From Pseudozyma flocculosa PF-1 (taxonomy: Eukaryota; Basidiomycota; Ustilaginomycetes; Ustilaginales; Ustilaginaceae): DNA of 64,000 nt. A model generated the notes under the pieces. The model saw nothing but the letters and a program-made list of their open reading frames with translations, ran no database searches and was not told where the DNA came from. Positions 43,858 through 54,763 of the stretch are shown piece by piece (the stretch's first letter is position 1; every line of letters starts with the position of its first letter). The stretch covers positions 291,101-355,100 of the forward strand of contig NW_006920873.1 in NCBI RefSeq assembly GCF_000417875.1. The letters are read 5' to 3'. Made by a program: the position numbers and the translations under genes.

Positions 43858-46703
43858 TGCAAATGGCGGAAAGGAGCGTATTTGATGCCGAGGGGGCTGG
43901 GAAAGGGCGCTGGGCCTGTCCGCCGAGGTCCTCGTCTCTACCTTGTACCTGCGAACCGACGCGTCGAACGAGGCTGGGGAGAGCTCTGATGGCGTACGGC
44001 GGCTGCGAGGAGCCGGGAGAGCTGTTTGAGGGTCACGTTCGTCGGCGGAGCCCGGGCGGTGCTGTTGCAGGTGGGTCGAGGTCGGCGCTGCTAAGGAACG
44101 GAGTTGAGAAGTGGGCAAGACCCTGAAAGGAGCGGAAGGGGCGCCGAAGACCGAGACCGTGAGTGGCGGTGCCTAGGCAGCGATTTTGTGTCGGGCCACG
44201 CCGCGGGAAGACGAAGGCAGCTGGCGGAAGCGGTGTTGCGATGGTGGCGGAGGTAGTGGTGGTGGAAGTGAAGGATTGTGGGCCCATGTACAGGACGGCC
44301 GGTGGGGTCGAGGCGTCGAGGGAGAGGCCCAAACGGCGGCAGGGGGTGCGGCGCTGCGTCGGCGTGTCAAAAGGAAAAGCTGCTTGCAAGAAGGCCAGCA
44401 AGAAGGCGAGGAGCCCGGCCGCCCCGCCTCATTCCCGAGCAAGCGCAGGCAGCCGCCGCCTCTCTGTGGGGGAGCTGTGGCCAGCCTAGCCAGCCCGGCC
44501 TCGCCCTGGTGTGGCACGGATCGCCCCGCAACCGGTTCAGAAGCAGCCCCCCGGTGCTCCTTTGCAAGGTCTCGAGGGCGAAGCACGGTTCGACGAACCG
44601 ATACGACAGATCGATGACTGCCGCCAAACAAAGCGCCGCCCCCTGGCCCCTCGGTCGGCCGTTTGCTTCGCAGCGCCATGCTCAGCCCAGCCCGTCCCGA
44701 ACATTCAAGCGGGCGCAGAACAGGCAGGTTCGTTCGTCAGAATGCAAGGCAAGCTTACTCGCAAGCCGGCTCGACCTGCTCCCATCCTCGAGACGCCTAG
44801 GTTAGGGCTGTGCCCCTCGCTCCGATGTTTGCTTTCTTCTCACCCTTCTTGCCCCTAGCTAAGCCGGCTCGCCCTCGATGTCCGAGCCTGGCAACGCCGC
44901 TTCAGATGTCGCCCTGGCCCTCGAGCTCGTTCGTCGGTCGCGCGTTCTGCCCCCTTCCCCTCGACGACCTCGAAGAAGGCTTCCGGACTTGGCCTGCGAT
45001 AAGGAGGCGGCGTGGCCCTGCCCTGCCGGGCAGCTGCAATTGGACGACGGCGTCCGTCCTTGACCGTGCGCAGAGGCCGGGCCCATCTACGTACTGGACG
45101 GTCGTATTTCGTTTGCAGTCAGGCGAGCCTGCTGGCCCCTCAATTGTTCGCGCTGCAAATCGTGAGCCGCCCCTCTGCCTCTCCCTCCTTCCGAAGCATC
45201 CAGGCAAGCTCGCGAAACCGAATCACCCAAAGGCAGGCACTCCGCCGACGAGCGTCTTCGCCTTCGCTTTCGATATGGCGAATGCCTGCACCGCCCCGCG
45301 GACCAGCCGAGACGGGCCAGGGCAAGCCCAGGCCAGGATTCGGCCTGTCTGCTGCTCCCATCGGCCCAAGCCGAACTCTGCGACAGCAGCATCAGGTAGG
45401 CCGGCCTCCCTTTGGTCGAGGATCTCGATGCCGGTCGACGACGATTCGGCACGACCAGGATGCCGAGATCCCAAGCCACCATGATCGAGAGGGGGCAAGG
45501 GAGCGAACGGCCGGCAGGCTGGTGGGTAGGGCAGGGCTCGTCTGCGTGTGTGTGTACGTGGGCCTCGCTGCGTCGTCGGGAAAGCGGAACGTGGACACCC
45601 ACCGAGCAAGAAGCGCACGAGCAGCAGGCCAGTCGGGCAGCCGGCAGCTGCCTGCCTACCTGCTGCTTCTTTTTCGCTGCGCACAACTGGAGCCTTCGCT
45701 TCGACTTTTGGCCTCGGCATGCACTTTCATGGGCGCCTAGACCGCAGCGGCCAACTGGCCAGCAAGCAGGGCAGCACAGGGCAGCACAGGGCAGCCTGAT
45801 CCCAAGCGAGCCGCCGCCTGCGCATGCAGCTGAAACCCCGCCGGTTGGGCTCAACGTTTCCGGCCTCTCGCCAGCTGCTGCTGTAAAAACAGACCGCCGC
45901 CCGCCTCGAGAACCGGTACCGCCGCCTCGACGGTGCAGGCTCGGCCGCCCGCTACACTATGCTGAGGTACCTGCGCATGCTTGCAGGCTCTCTCGCAAAC
46001 TTCGGACCTAGGTTGCGTCTACGGCATCGCATCATGGAGCAAGAAGCAGACAGAGCAGGTCTGCGGAAGTCAGCGTACCGGCCGAAGCAGGCGTCGACAT
46101 CGCCGTGCGGGCAGGACGCGAGGGGGGTCCGTTGATGGTCGCTGCGCTGAAATCCTCGGCATCGTCAGACGGCATCGAGTGACGAGCGAGGCCTGCCGGT
46201 CGCACCGCCGAGGCACGAGAGGAGGCGAGCTGGTCAGGCCGGCCACGCCGAGCTGAGCGGGGCGAATGGTTGATCTCGAATACAAAGAAGCGGGACAGGC
46301 AGCGATTACAACCTCTTTGAAACACGCCTGCCGAAGAATTGAAATCGAGCGGCAGCGTCCGTGCCTCGCCGGCTGCACCTCTTTCCCGGCCGGTAGAAAA
46401 TGAGACACGCACATGTCGACGAGCCAACACACTTCTGGCAGCCATCTCAACGACCTTCCCGGCGGTGCCGGGGAGGGGCATCAAGCAGGCGAAAGCGCCG
46501 ATACGAGAAGCGACCCCTTGCTCTTCACTGCCAACCTTTGCAGCCCTAGTTATGGGGAACTGCCGGCCGAAGGGATGTGTTCGCGGAGCGTATGCTTACG
46601 ACCGCGCAATGATAAATAGGAAGCACCTCCCGGCTGGAAGGCTGGGCTAGAGGTACAGTAGTAAAGCGGAAGAGAACGAAGGGGACAGGCGACTACACTG
46701 GGC
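43858..46703. other. 2.8 kb without a convincing gene
   Basis: This lies between the GT32 start and the fasciclin-gene stop. Overlapping open frames of 150-255 codons occur on both strands, but they are Arg/Pro/Ala/Ser-rich, mutually overlapping, not splice-coherent and unlike any family I know. A GTGTGTGTGT run lies near 45547 and a direct duplication of AGGGCAGCAC near 45770-45795. Possibly a long promoter, an untranslated or noncoding transcript, or a decayed gene. Confidence 0.4.
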
Positions 46704-48278
46704 TCACCACGAGGCGAGGCGAGCCTCGCGCTCGAGGTCGACGGTGCCGAAGCCGGCCGCCTGGGCCTCGCGGGCAATGTCGGCCCAGAGGCCCTTGTGC
46801 GGGTGGCCCTTGGGCTTGATGAAGCTGTCGATGGCGTGGAAGACACCGTTGGCGGCGGGCAGGTCCTGCACAATGACGGGGACGCCCTGGACGACGACGC
46901 GCGTCTGCAGGGGTCCCTTGCCGCCGGGGACGAGGTGGTAGCGGTAGACGTCGACGTCGACCTGCTCGTACTCGCCCTTGCCCGTGCCGTTGATGGCCGG
47001 CAGGACCGAGTCAAAGGTGTACGACGTCTTCTGCGAGTCGTCGTCGACGCTGATCTCACGTGGGGTGGCGGGGCCGCGGTGCTTCTTGCTGCGCTCGACG
47101 TGGTGCACAAAGTCGGCGTAGACGATGTCGCTGGGCAACGAGTGGAGCATAAAGACCTTCTGCAGCAGGTGGTAACCCCACGGGCTGAAGAGGTAGGCGC
47201 GGAAGGTGAACGGCAGCTTGCTCCAGGCCAGGTTGGTGGGCGCGAAGAAAGTCTCGGCGGCGACACCGGGGAACGAGTCCTTGTCGTCGCCGTCCTTGCC
47301 GTCGTGGTGGCCGTGGCCGTGACCGTGACCGTGGAAGGGGCGGTAGGCGAGGTACTTGGCGGCGTGCACCTTCTGGAGCGCCGACGTCGTGGTCGAGAAG
47401 GTCGTCTGGCCGAAGAAGAGGCTCTGCAGCACGTCCGGGGGCAGCAGCAGCGGGTACTTGATGGCGTGGATCAGGCCGTTCTGCGCCTTGAGGTCGGGCT
47501 TGACGACGCGCGAGTAGGTGTTGAGGTAGATGCCGGGGATGGGCAGCAGGCTCTTGCCGACACGGATGCGCCAGTCGGTGCCGTCGTTGTACCTGTGCTC
47601 TGTGCCCGTGTTGAGCTGGCTGGCTACGGTGCTGTTTTCGGCCAGCGTCTTGCTGTCGATGGGCTCGTCGGAGCGCACCAGGTGGTAGTAGGCCTCGGCA
47701 TCGATAAGGTGCTGGATGATCTCACGCCTACGCTTCTTGTTGTCGTCGTCGTCGTCGTGGCCGCCGCCGTGGCTGGCGACGCCGTAGTCTTGCTCGAAGA
47801 GGGCAATATGGTGCTCGATAAAGTTCCAGTGCTGTGTGGCTGCGTGGCGGTGGGCGAGCGCCTGGTGGTCGCCGTCGTGGTCGTCGCCGTCGCCGCCGTG
47901 GTGCTCGCCGTGCCAGTTGACGGGGGCGAAGAAGGTGAGCTTCTTGTCCTTGCTGTCGAGGAGCTGCTTGGTCGAGTCGCTCGAGTAGTTGAGGACGTGG
48001 GCGAGCTGACGGAAGTCGTCGTTGCCGTTGATGATGTCGAGAATCGACTTGCCCTCGTCGCCGTCGGCTAGGCTGCCAGCGCTACCGCCCAAGCCAAGCG
48101 AGTGGGTGATGGCATCGGCGGCCTTGGTGGCCCAGTTGAGCGTGGCCGACTGCAACGAGCTGCTCAGGGCGACCTGGTTGGCCGAGGCGACCGGGTCGAC
48201 GTAGAAGAGCGAGGGGGCGGCCTGGACGGCGGCGCCCTGGAGCACGAGCGCTCCCGCAAAGAGACTGAGGCCTCTCAT
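46704..48278 (-). CDS. secreted fasciclin (FAS1) domain protein with His/Asp-rich insertions
   Basis: Single exon, 524 aa. An N-terminal signal peptide (MRGLSLFAGALVLQGAAVQA) directs it to the secretory pathway. Two FAS1-type domains are visible. The first has ILDIINGNDDFRQLAHVLNYSS and LTFFAPVNW, then a loop full of His and Asp (HGEHHGGDGDDHDGDH), a further GGGHDDDDD with a basic KKRRR, and the domain end (YLNTYSRVV ... NGLIHAIKYPLLLPPDVL). The second has KVHAAKYLAYRPF, another insertion (HGHGHGHGHHDGK), then TFFAPTNLAWSKLPF and a late NGVFHAIDSFIKP. FAS1 proteins mediate adhesion or cell-surface functions. The His/Asp loops look metal-binding, which is inference. No GPI-type hydrophobic C-terminus is seen. 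Confidence 0.88.
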   Translation of the reverse strand: MRGLSLFAGALVLQGAAVQAAPSLFYVDPVASANQVALSSSLQSATLNWATKAADAITHSLGLGGSAGSLADGDEGKSILDIINGNDDFRQLAHVLNYSSDSTKQLLDSKDKKLTFFAPVNWHGEHHGGDGDDHDGDHQALAHRHAATQHWNFIEHHIALFEQDYGVASHGGGHDDDDDNKKRRREIIQHLIDAEAYYHLVRSDEPIDSKTLAENSTVASQLNTGTEHRYNDGTDWRIRVGKSLLPIPGIYLNTYSRVVKPDLKAQNGLIHAIKYPLLLPPDVLQSLFFGQTTFSTTTSALQKVHAAKYLAYRPFHGHGHGHGHHDGKDGDDKDSFPGVAAETFFAPTNLAWSKLPFTFRAYLFSPWGYHLLQKVFMLHSLPSDIVYADFVHHVERSKKHRGPATPREISVDDDSQKTSYTFDSVLPAINGTGKGEYEQVDVDVYRYHLVPGGKGPLQTRVVVQGVPVIVQDLPAANGVFHAIDSFIKPKGHPHKGLWADIAREAQAAGFGTVDLEREARLASW

Positions 48279-48802
48279 ATGGACCAGTAGTGGTGGTGGA
48301 CCTCGGTGGCGGTGTATGTGTCTGGATGGGGGCGCGGTGCACGGAGAGAGACTGGGCGCCAGAGGAGAGGTTGAGGGTGTCCAGGAGGAGAAAGTGGCAA
48401 CCTCGAGGCGGGCTATATACCTCGACGAGGGCTGTCCGGCCGGCTGACTGAGGGCAAATGCATGCTTCGGAAGCCCTGCCCGGCGAGGTTGAGCGCCGAG
48501 TCTCGAGAGAGGGAGAGAGGGAGGGGTGCCAGCAGAGGAGTGTGCCCACCAAGGCGGAAGGCTCCAGGCGGCCAGAGGGTGGACGATGCGGTGACGAAGG
48601 CAGGGTCAGAACAGAGGCAGGGGGCGGCCGGGCCGAAGCCACGATGCTCGGGGTCGACTCAAAGGCAGGCAGGCGTTACGTAGGCCAGCGACCCTGGTTG
48701 GCCGCGGGGCTCTTCCCCGCACCCGTACACGAGCCAACCCCAAGGGCTTGACTTGGCTTGCCTGCTTGCTGGCCTGCCTGCCTGTTGCGCGCGCCCACCA
48801 GC

Positions 48803-48825
48803 AAAAAAAAAAAAAAAAAAAAAAA
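48803..48825. repeat. poly(A) homopolymer (23 nt)
   Basis: Twenty-three consecutive A. Without target-site duplications or an attached element I cannot call it a retroelement tail. Confidence 0.9.
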
Positions 48826-48935
48826 GGTCGAGCTCAAAAGACCGACGGAGAAGCACGACAGACGTCTCCCTCTCTCTGTCAAAGAAAAAAAAAATGTGGA
48901 GGCTTGCCTTGCCTAGCTGCTCTTGTCCGCCTCAC

Positions 48936-48957
48936 AGCCAGCCAGCCAGCCAGCCAG
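48936..48957. repeat. CAGC tetranucleotide tandem repeat
   Basis: About five copies of CAGC (AGCC). Confidence 0.85.
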
Positions 48958-49134
48958 GAGGATCGAGCCCAATTGTCAGCAAACACGCGTACGATGCCAA
49001 GGCAACCCCAAGCGCGGCCTCGGCCCGGACGCAACGTGGTGGGGGCGGGGGTAGCGCATGCTGTAGCCTTTGGACGACTGCTTGCTTGCTGGGTTGCTTC
49101 TGTACGCTAAAGGGGATGAGCTTATTCGTCATGA

Positions 49135-49183
49135 CCTCGACCCTCGACCCTCGACCCTCGACCCTCGACCATCGACCATCGAA
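49135..49183. repeat. 7-bp tandem repeat CGACCCT/CGACCAT
   Basis: About seven heptamers, four or five as CGACCCT and the last two as CGACCAT, about 160 bp beyond the 3' end of the JmjC gene. Confidence 0.88.
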
Positions 49184-49344
49184 CGCGGCTGCTGACGATC
49201 TTCCGTTCCGGCGGACCTGCCTGCAAGCGGGTCGGTTGCTCCGGCCTGGACCCTCCGACACCAGCCCCCTTCGCTGTCTCCTTCCCTGCTACCGCTGGCG
49301 CTGCTGGTGCTGCTGCTCTCGCTGCTGCTGCGGTGATGAGAAGG

Positions 49345-52300
49345 TCAGTCGCCCCTCGCGCCCCTGGTGTTGGACGTGACGCCCTGCTGTCCGCCCGCGC
49401 TCCCGCCCTGCTCGACCTCGGCCTGCATCTCGGCGCCTCGCGTGATGTCGTCCAGCAGGTCGTCCATCTGCTCCTCGAGCGTGCGCAGCCGCTTGCACAG
49501 GCTCTCGTACCGCTCCTCGTTCTTGGCCGCGTTGTCGTGCAACAGCTGCACCAGCTGCATGTGACGCTGCTGCGCCAGCAGCTCGCGCTTGCGGTTCTCC
49601 TTGTCGAGCAGGTTGAAGATCTCGCTGATCGAGGGCAGCACCATGTTCAGCGGGCCGTTGATCGCCGCCATCTGCGCCGGCGTCGACGCCATCGAGCTAC
49701 CGCCAGCCGCCGGCGCGTGGTGGTGCACCACCTTGTTGGGACGCTGTGACGCAGCCGCACTGCCCGGGACTGTGGTCGAAGGGACCGTTGGGGTGCGGTG
49801 CGCCGGGATCGCCACAGACGCTGCAACCGACGGCAGGTTGGCCGGCGCAGCCTGCCTACCGTTGGCCGGTGTCGTGGGCAGCGACACGGTCGATGGTCCC
49901 GGAACCCCCGGGCCGTTGCCGTTCAGTCGAGCCGGCGTGGTGTCGGGAGCCTGCGACACAGTCGGAAGCGGCGAGAACTGTCAGCATGGACACACAGGCG
50001 GCCACCTTCCTGGCCAACTCGCGCTCCGACTCACCACCTGCCGGGGACCCGGGCTAGACTTGCGCGGACGCTTGAGGGCGCTGCCCATGGCCGGGCTCGA
50101 ACCAAGCTCCTGCTGCCGCTTGTTCAGCTGCCGGAGCCTGGCGGCCTCGCCTCCCAGTGGCGGCGGCGGCAACGTTCCCGACGTCTGCGGGATCGCGCGA
50201 GTCGGACAGACGGCGAGCGATGAATGAGCGTCAGCGGCAGCAGTCAGTGAGCCGATCCTCGTCGGGGGCGCTGCTGCGCGACCTGCACTCACGCCGTTGG
50301 GGTACTCGTCGGTCTGGTCGAGGAATCCGAGCCGACAGCCCTCGACGATGGGCTTGCACCGGAGGTTGGTGAGGGCGGCTTCGATCAGGTCAAAGTTGAC
50401 CCTCGCCTCGACACGGTAGCTGTCTGGGTCCGCCTTCCACTCGTCGTAGTCCTGCTTGCTGGGGCCCTTGTGGTACTCGTGGAAGCGCTCGGGGTTGTTT
50501 TGGGCCAGCGCATAGACCGGGTGAATGTAGAAGCGAAAGAGGAGGCAGCCGAAGCAGTACGAGGCGTGGCAGGGGCGGCACTTGTAGCGGCTCGTGTTGT
50601 TGAGCACCGCCTTGCAGATCCGGCACGTGGCGAAGGCCACATCCGGGCTCTCTCGCAGCTTGCGAAGCTTGCAGGCCGCCGTGTAGCTGCGCGGGAAGCT
50701 CGACTCGATCAGGTCGCGCTCCTCGATCACCCTCGGTACTTCTCCAAGCTGTTGGTGGTGCGGCGGAACCGCCTGGAGCCAGTTCCTGACGGCCTGATTG
50801 CGGATCTCGAGGCGGTAGGTGAACGGGTGCAGCTGGCTCGGCTTGAGCGCCAGCGGGTCGCTGCACGGGCACAGCCGGCCCTGGCAGTAGCACATCGGGC
50901 ATAGCGTGTTGCCCTCGGGGCACTCGAAGAAGCTCTGCAGCACATGCGCCCCGCAGAAGTCGCACTCGACGTAGGCGTCGGGCGAGCCGATGACGGTGTG
51001 CGTCTGCCAGTCCGGGCTGTACTCGTCGACCAGGATCTGATCGTAGAGCATGATCAGCGTGCGCACCTCTTCGGCCGTGCGGCCGTCGTGTTCCGGGATC
51101 CAGCCCTCGCCTTCGCCCGGCAGCGTCATCGACCTCTTCTTGAGGTTGGCTTCGATCACGGCCCTAACGCGGAAGATCTCCTTCTTGCAGAAGCGCTGGT
51201 AGAGCGGCAGGTCCTCGTGCAGGGTCGTCTCGAGGCTCGGGACGGTGAGGCGGGACCAGGCCACCTTGAGTGTGCGGCCGCCCTTGTTGATGTTCTGATA
51301 CATCGACCGCGACGGCAGCAGCACCAGATCGCCGACGGTCTGCTCGGCCACGTGGATGGGGAACGGCGCGGCACGGAGCTCTTCGAGCGTGAGGCAGTAG
51401 CCCTCGGGCTGCTTGTCGCGGCCGAGTTGCGCCAGGTACCGCTCCGCCGCCTTGGAATGCTCGCTGGTCGTGGCGAACCAGATCGACGACGAGCCGGCGT
51501 CGCCGTAGACCATCATGTTCTGCCCGAGGCTGGAGCAGGCGTCGCGGCCGAACGGCGTCCACGTGTCCCCGGGGCCAAAGTGGCACTGCATCGTGTCGGG
51601 CCGCTGGTGCACCTGAAGCATTGCCACGGCGTCGCCGAGATCGTGCAGGCTGGCCCCCTTGTTCGTCATGCCGTTGACCTTGTCGCGCCACAGCCGTGGG
51701 CATTTCAGCTCCTTGCAGTAGAGGCGTGAGGTGTCGTGCGACAGGATATGCGGCTTGGCCACCTTGGCGTAGTTGAACAGCTCCTCTATTCGGAGTGGCA
51801 TGTCCTGGCCCGTCAGCAGGTTGCGCACCGGGACCTGCGTCGCGCCGCCAGAGAGCTGCCGGAAGTGGTCGAGCTCGAAGTGAGCGCTGTCCCAGAAACC
51901 GGACTCGACGTGATGGTTGTAGATCACCAGCGGCTCGCCCCTCTCCTCGACGATGGTCCGGATGATGATCTCGAGCTCGTCCGTCAGGACCTTTGCATCG
52001 ACGCGCTGCATCTGGACAAAGGGTCCTCGGCCGCTAGAGGCTTCGGCAGCAATGTCGGCAAAGTTGAGGTCCATGGCCCTCGACTTGGATCCGCTGTCGG
52101 GGCGGTGCATTGGACTGGACTGGCCCGTCAGTGCATTGCCTGCAGGGACAGGAGACTGGGACGGATGGCCGACGTGCGCCGGCAAGGACTTTTGCGGCAC
52201 CGATGCCGCTGGTGGGTGTGGCAGCGTGGCCATAGGGGGCGTCGCATAACCGACGCGTGGGGCGGCAGAAACGCCCGGGGTTGTGGCTGCCGCAGCAAGG

Positions 52301-52683
52301 GGGTGTGCAGGCGTGTTGCTTCCCGGAGCTGTGACGGCGGCGGCAGCTGCAGTCGCGGGCGCCGGCGTAGGCGCTGACACTGGCGCAGCACCGGCAGGAG
52401 CGCCCGGCACAGATGCAGATACCGAGGCGGATGTGGTAGGAGCAGTATCGCGCGCAGCGGCTGGCAGAGCAGGGGCTGGCGCAGCACTGGACGCAGTGGC
52501 AGGCGCAGTGGCTGACGCGGTGGCGGGCACCTGTGCGGACACAGTGGGAGGTGCGACGGCGGTCGCAGGCGCAGGCGCAGGCGCAGAGGCAGGCGCAAGC
52601 GCAGGAGCGACGACGGATGGGCCGGCACTCGCCGCTGCCTGATCGTCACCGGCGGGCGTCGGGGACATTCGGGGCGCCGACAT
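49345..52683 (-). CDS. JmjC-domain protein with cysteine-rich zinc fingers and C-terminal coiled coil; iron-binding His residues missing
   Basis: I assemble complement(join(49345..49977,50035..50184,50293..52683)), 1057 aa. The first ~200 residues are Ala/Pro/Ser-rich. A JmjC-like core follows at about 240-510, with WHFGPGDT-like QCHFGPGDTWTPF, RDACSSLGQNMMVYGDAGSSSIWFAT and AEQTVGDLVLLPSRSMYQNINKGG. Basidiomycete relatives as I recall them have TPFHRDAC and a His before QVVN; here the first His is Gly379 (Asp381 is kept) and the second is Tyr462. Two cysteine clusters start at Cys574 (CDFCG...CPMCYC...CPC) and Cys687 (CRIC...CRPC...CFGC). The last exon ends in a coiled coil (LLDKENRKRELLAQQRHMQLVQLL). 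The first intron is 108 nt and stop-free in frame, so retention is tolerated. Probably chromatin-associated. Confidence 0.85.
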
Positions 52684-54763
52684 GCTGAACAGCGATCACG
52701 GGCGGTGACGAAGCCGGCAGAGCGGTGGCGATGGTGATGGTGATGTGATCGCACGAAGACGGCCAAGGAAGCCGAGGGATGGCACTAGAGTGATCGATGG
52801 CCTGCGTGCTGCGCTGTGCGCAGTCGCGGCTTGTGCTGCGGCGCGCACGGTTGTGCGGAGTCGTGGAGGGAGCTGCTCCGAATTTATTTTTTTGACCGGC
52901 GTCGGAGAGAAGCGGGCTGGTTGCGGATGGGGATTGCGATGACGAGCTCTCGAAGGCGCGGAGTGCCGATCCCCTTGCGCGTTGGTGGGCGCCCTTTTTT
53001 TCGGCCGCGGTCCGAGGGCGCGAATCCGAGATGGGTGGAGCGGCGCGGTCGATGTCGGGCCAACAGCAGCGACAGCCAGGTAGGCGAGATCAGGCTGGTG
53101 GCGGTGGAGAGGATGGGCCAGGTCAGCTCGCGCGCCAAGTCGAGGCCGAGTCGCGATCAGGTCGAGGAGATTGGAGCGAGGCAGGCGGGCAGGCGAACCG
53201 AGGTCAAAGGGCCCTAGCCTGGCTTGCGTAGCGGGTCCAAGGGGCGGCTCAGCTGCGCTGTCGATGCGCAGTCCGAGAGAGCTTGGCCTTTGAGGTGAAC
53301 GCTGGCGGGCGATGTGCCGAGAGGTGAGCAGGGACGAGAGAACGAAGAGACGAGGAGGGGTCCGATAGCGAGGCCCTCGAGGTTCCAACCGGCCTTGGGC
53401 TCTGCACGATCGATCGCTGGCGCTGACGGGCGGGCGAGCTCGCGTGGATGCGACGTCGGTGTGCGCTCCAAAAAAAGGGGGAAAAGAGTCGAGCGAGGGC
53501 CTGGATGCGCCCTGGACTTGGCGATGCGACGCTGGACAGCCAACCGGGGCCGGCTTGAAGGCTGCACGATAGGATGGAGGAGAGATGGATGGGTCTCCGC
53601 CGGCGACGAGAGGGCGAGCGGGACGTTGGACGTGGACTTGATGGCGAGGAGACAAGGAGCAAAGAGCAGGCTGCCAGCCGCAGAAGTCTGATCAGATCGA
53701 GAGAAAGAGGTCGCGCGGGCCTAGGTTGCGAGAGCGTGTGCGAGCTGCGACAAGCAACGCAACGCAAGGCAAGCTTCTTGACGCCCTCGCCGCCCTTCGC
53801 CTGGCCTTGGCCCCGAGACCCTGATTGGGATGCCCTCGCTCGGTGGCTTCGGCGGGCATCGGCGGCGGGCGAGGCAAAAGGCTGAGGGAGTCAGGCAGGC
53901 TGAGGGAGCCAGGCCGCGGCCTGCATGCGCGCGCGCGCGAGGCTGGCCCCTGCCCACCTCGCTCTCTGGCTCCTCATCTCTGAGTCAACGCCCCGCGCCG
54001 CCCGCCAGCAGCCTCGCTCGCTCGATGATCCGAGGGCCAGGCAGTCTGGGGCTGGCTGGCCTGGCCCGACCCGGCCTCAGGCAGGTGGCCTCGGACTGCG
54101 CGCGGATCCACCGCCCGACCGATCAAAATTTAAAATCTCGTCCTGGCCCGCGGGTCAGCGGGGCGACCGTGCAGGCAGGCATGCACAGCCCCACATCTCT
54201 CTTGCTGGCTGGCCAGCCTGGCTGCTGCGGCACAAGCAACGACCATGGCCAGGGCCACACCGCTCGCCCGTCGCGATCCAAACCTCAGCCCTCTGCCTGC
54301 TCTTGAGACCGCAGAACAGCTGCCTGCATAGATCTCCTGCCACCATCGCACTGCCCTCCTATCACGCTGCTGCGACACGAGTGCGATGTCGGAATCGCCT
54401 CCGAAGCTGGTCTGGCCTCACCGTGAGCCTTTGGACGCGCGCCCGAGAGTTCTTCAGGCGAGGGCGACCTCGTCGCTGCGGAAGCCCTCCGTTGGCGCGT
54501 TTCGGCACGTCCCGAACCCGAGCCTCGCACCTCATCGGAACCATCCAAGCAGCGGCCACCGCTGGCGATGGAGTGGGAACGGGCCTGCCAGGGCCACCCC
54601 AAGCGGACACTCTTTCTGGCGGCGCGGCGCCGACGTGTGGCCGCCACCGTGTCCGTCCAATGCGACTCCTTGGCTTGCTGTCCATCGACCGCCAGTACAG
54701 GTCCATTTCGCAGCTATCGCCGCCGCTCTGCTGTACGCACGCGACCATGCTCCAACGACCACG
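52684..54763. promoter_or_regulatory. 2.1 kb divergent region JmjC gene / ZIP3-like gene
   Basis: This lies between divergent start codons. Near 53750-54250 it is rich in GCCTGGC/TGGCTGGC words, as upstream of other genes in this window. An in-frame upstream ATG for the ZIP3-like gene exists at 54386, but the added segment has no recognisable content. No separate gene is supported. Confidence 0.4.

Larger units (their letters stand above)
48279..49344. other. intergenic: promoter of the fasciclin gene and 3' flank of the JmjC gene
   Basis: This 1.07 kb stretch contains a 23-nt poly(A) tract, a CCAG run and a 7-bp tandem repeat, listed separately. A second A-rich tract is at about 48882-48894. 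No gene recognised. Confidence 0.5.

Noticed and set aside
44810..45854. overlapping open frames of 224-255 codons on both strands
   Set aside because: They overlap each other in several frames, have random GC-rich composition and lack splice-coherent exons.
46797..48071. 424-codon open frame antisense to the fasciclin gene
   Set aside because: It is a Val/Leu/Asp-rich mirror of the fasciclin gene, whose signal peptide and FAS1 motifs are clear on the other strand.
48803..48825. poly(A) tract as the tail of a LINE/SINE insertion
   Set aside because: No target-site duplication, reverse-transcriptase fragment or tRNA-like body is visible around it.
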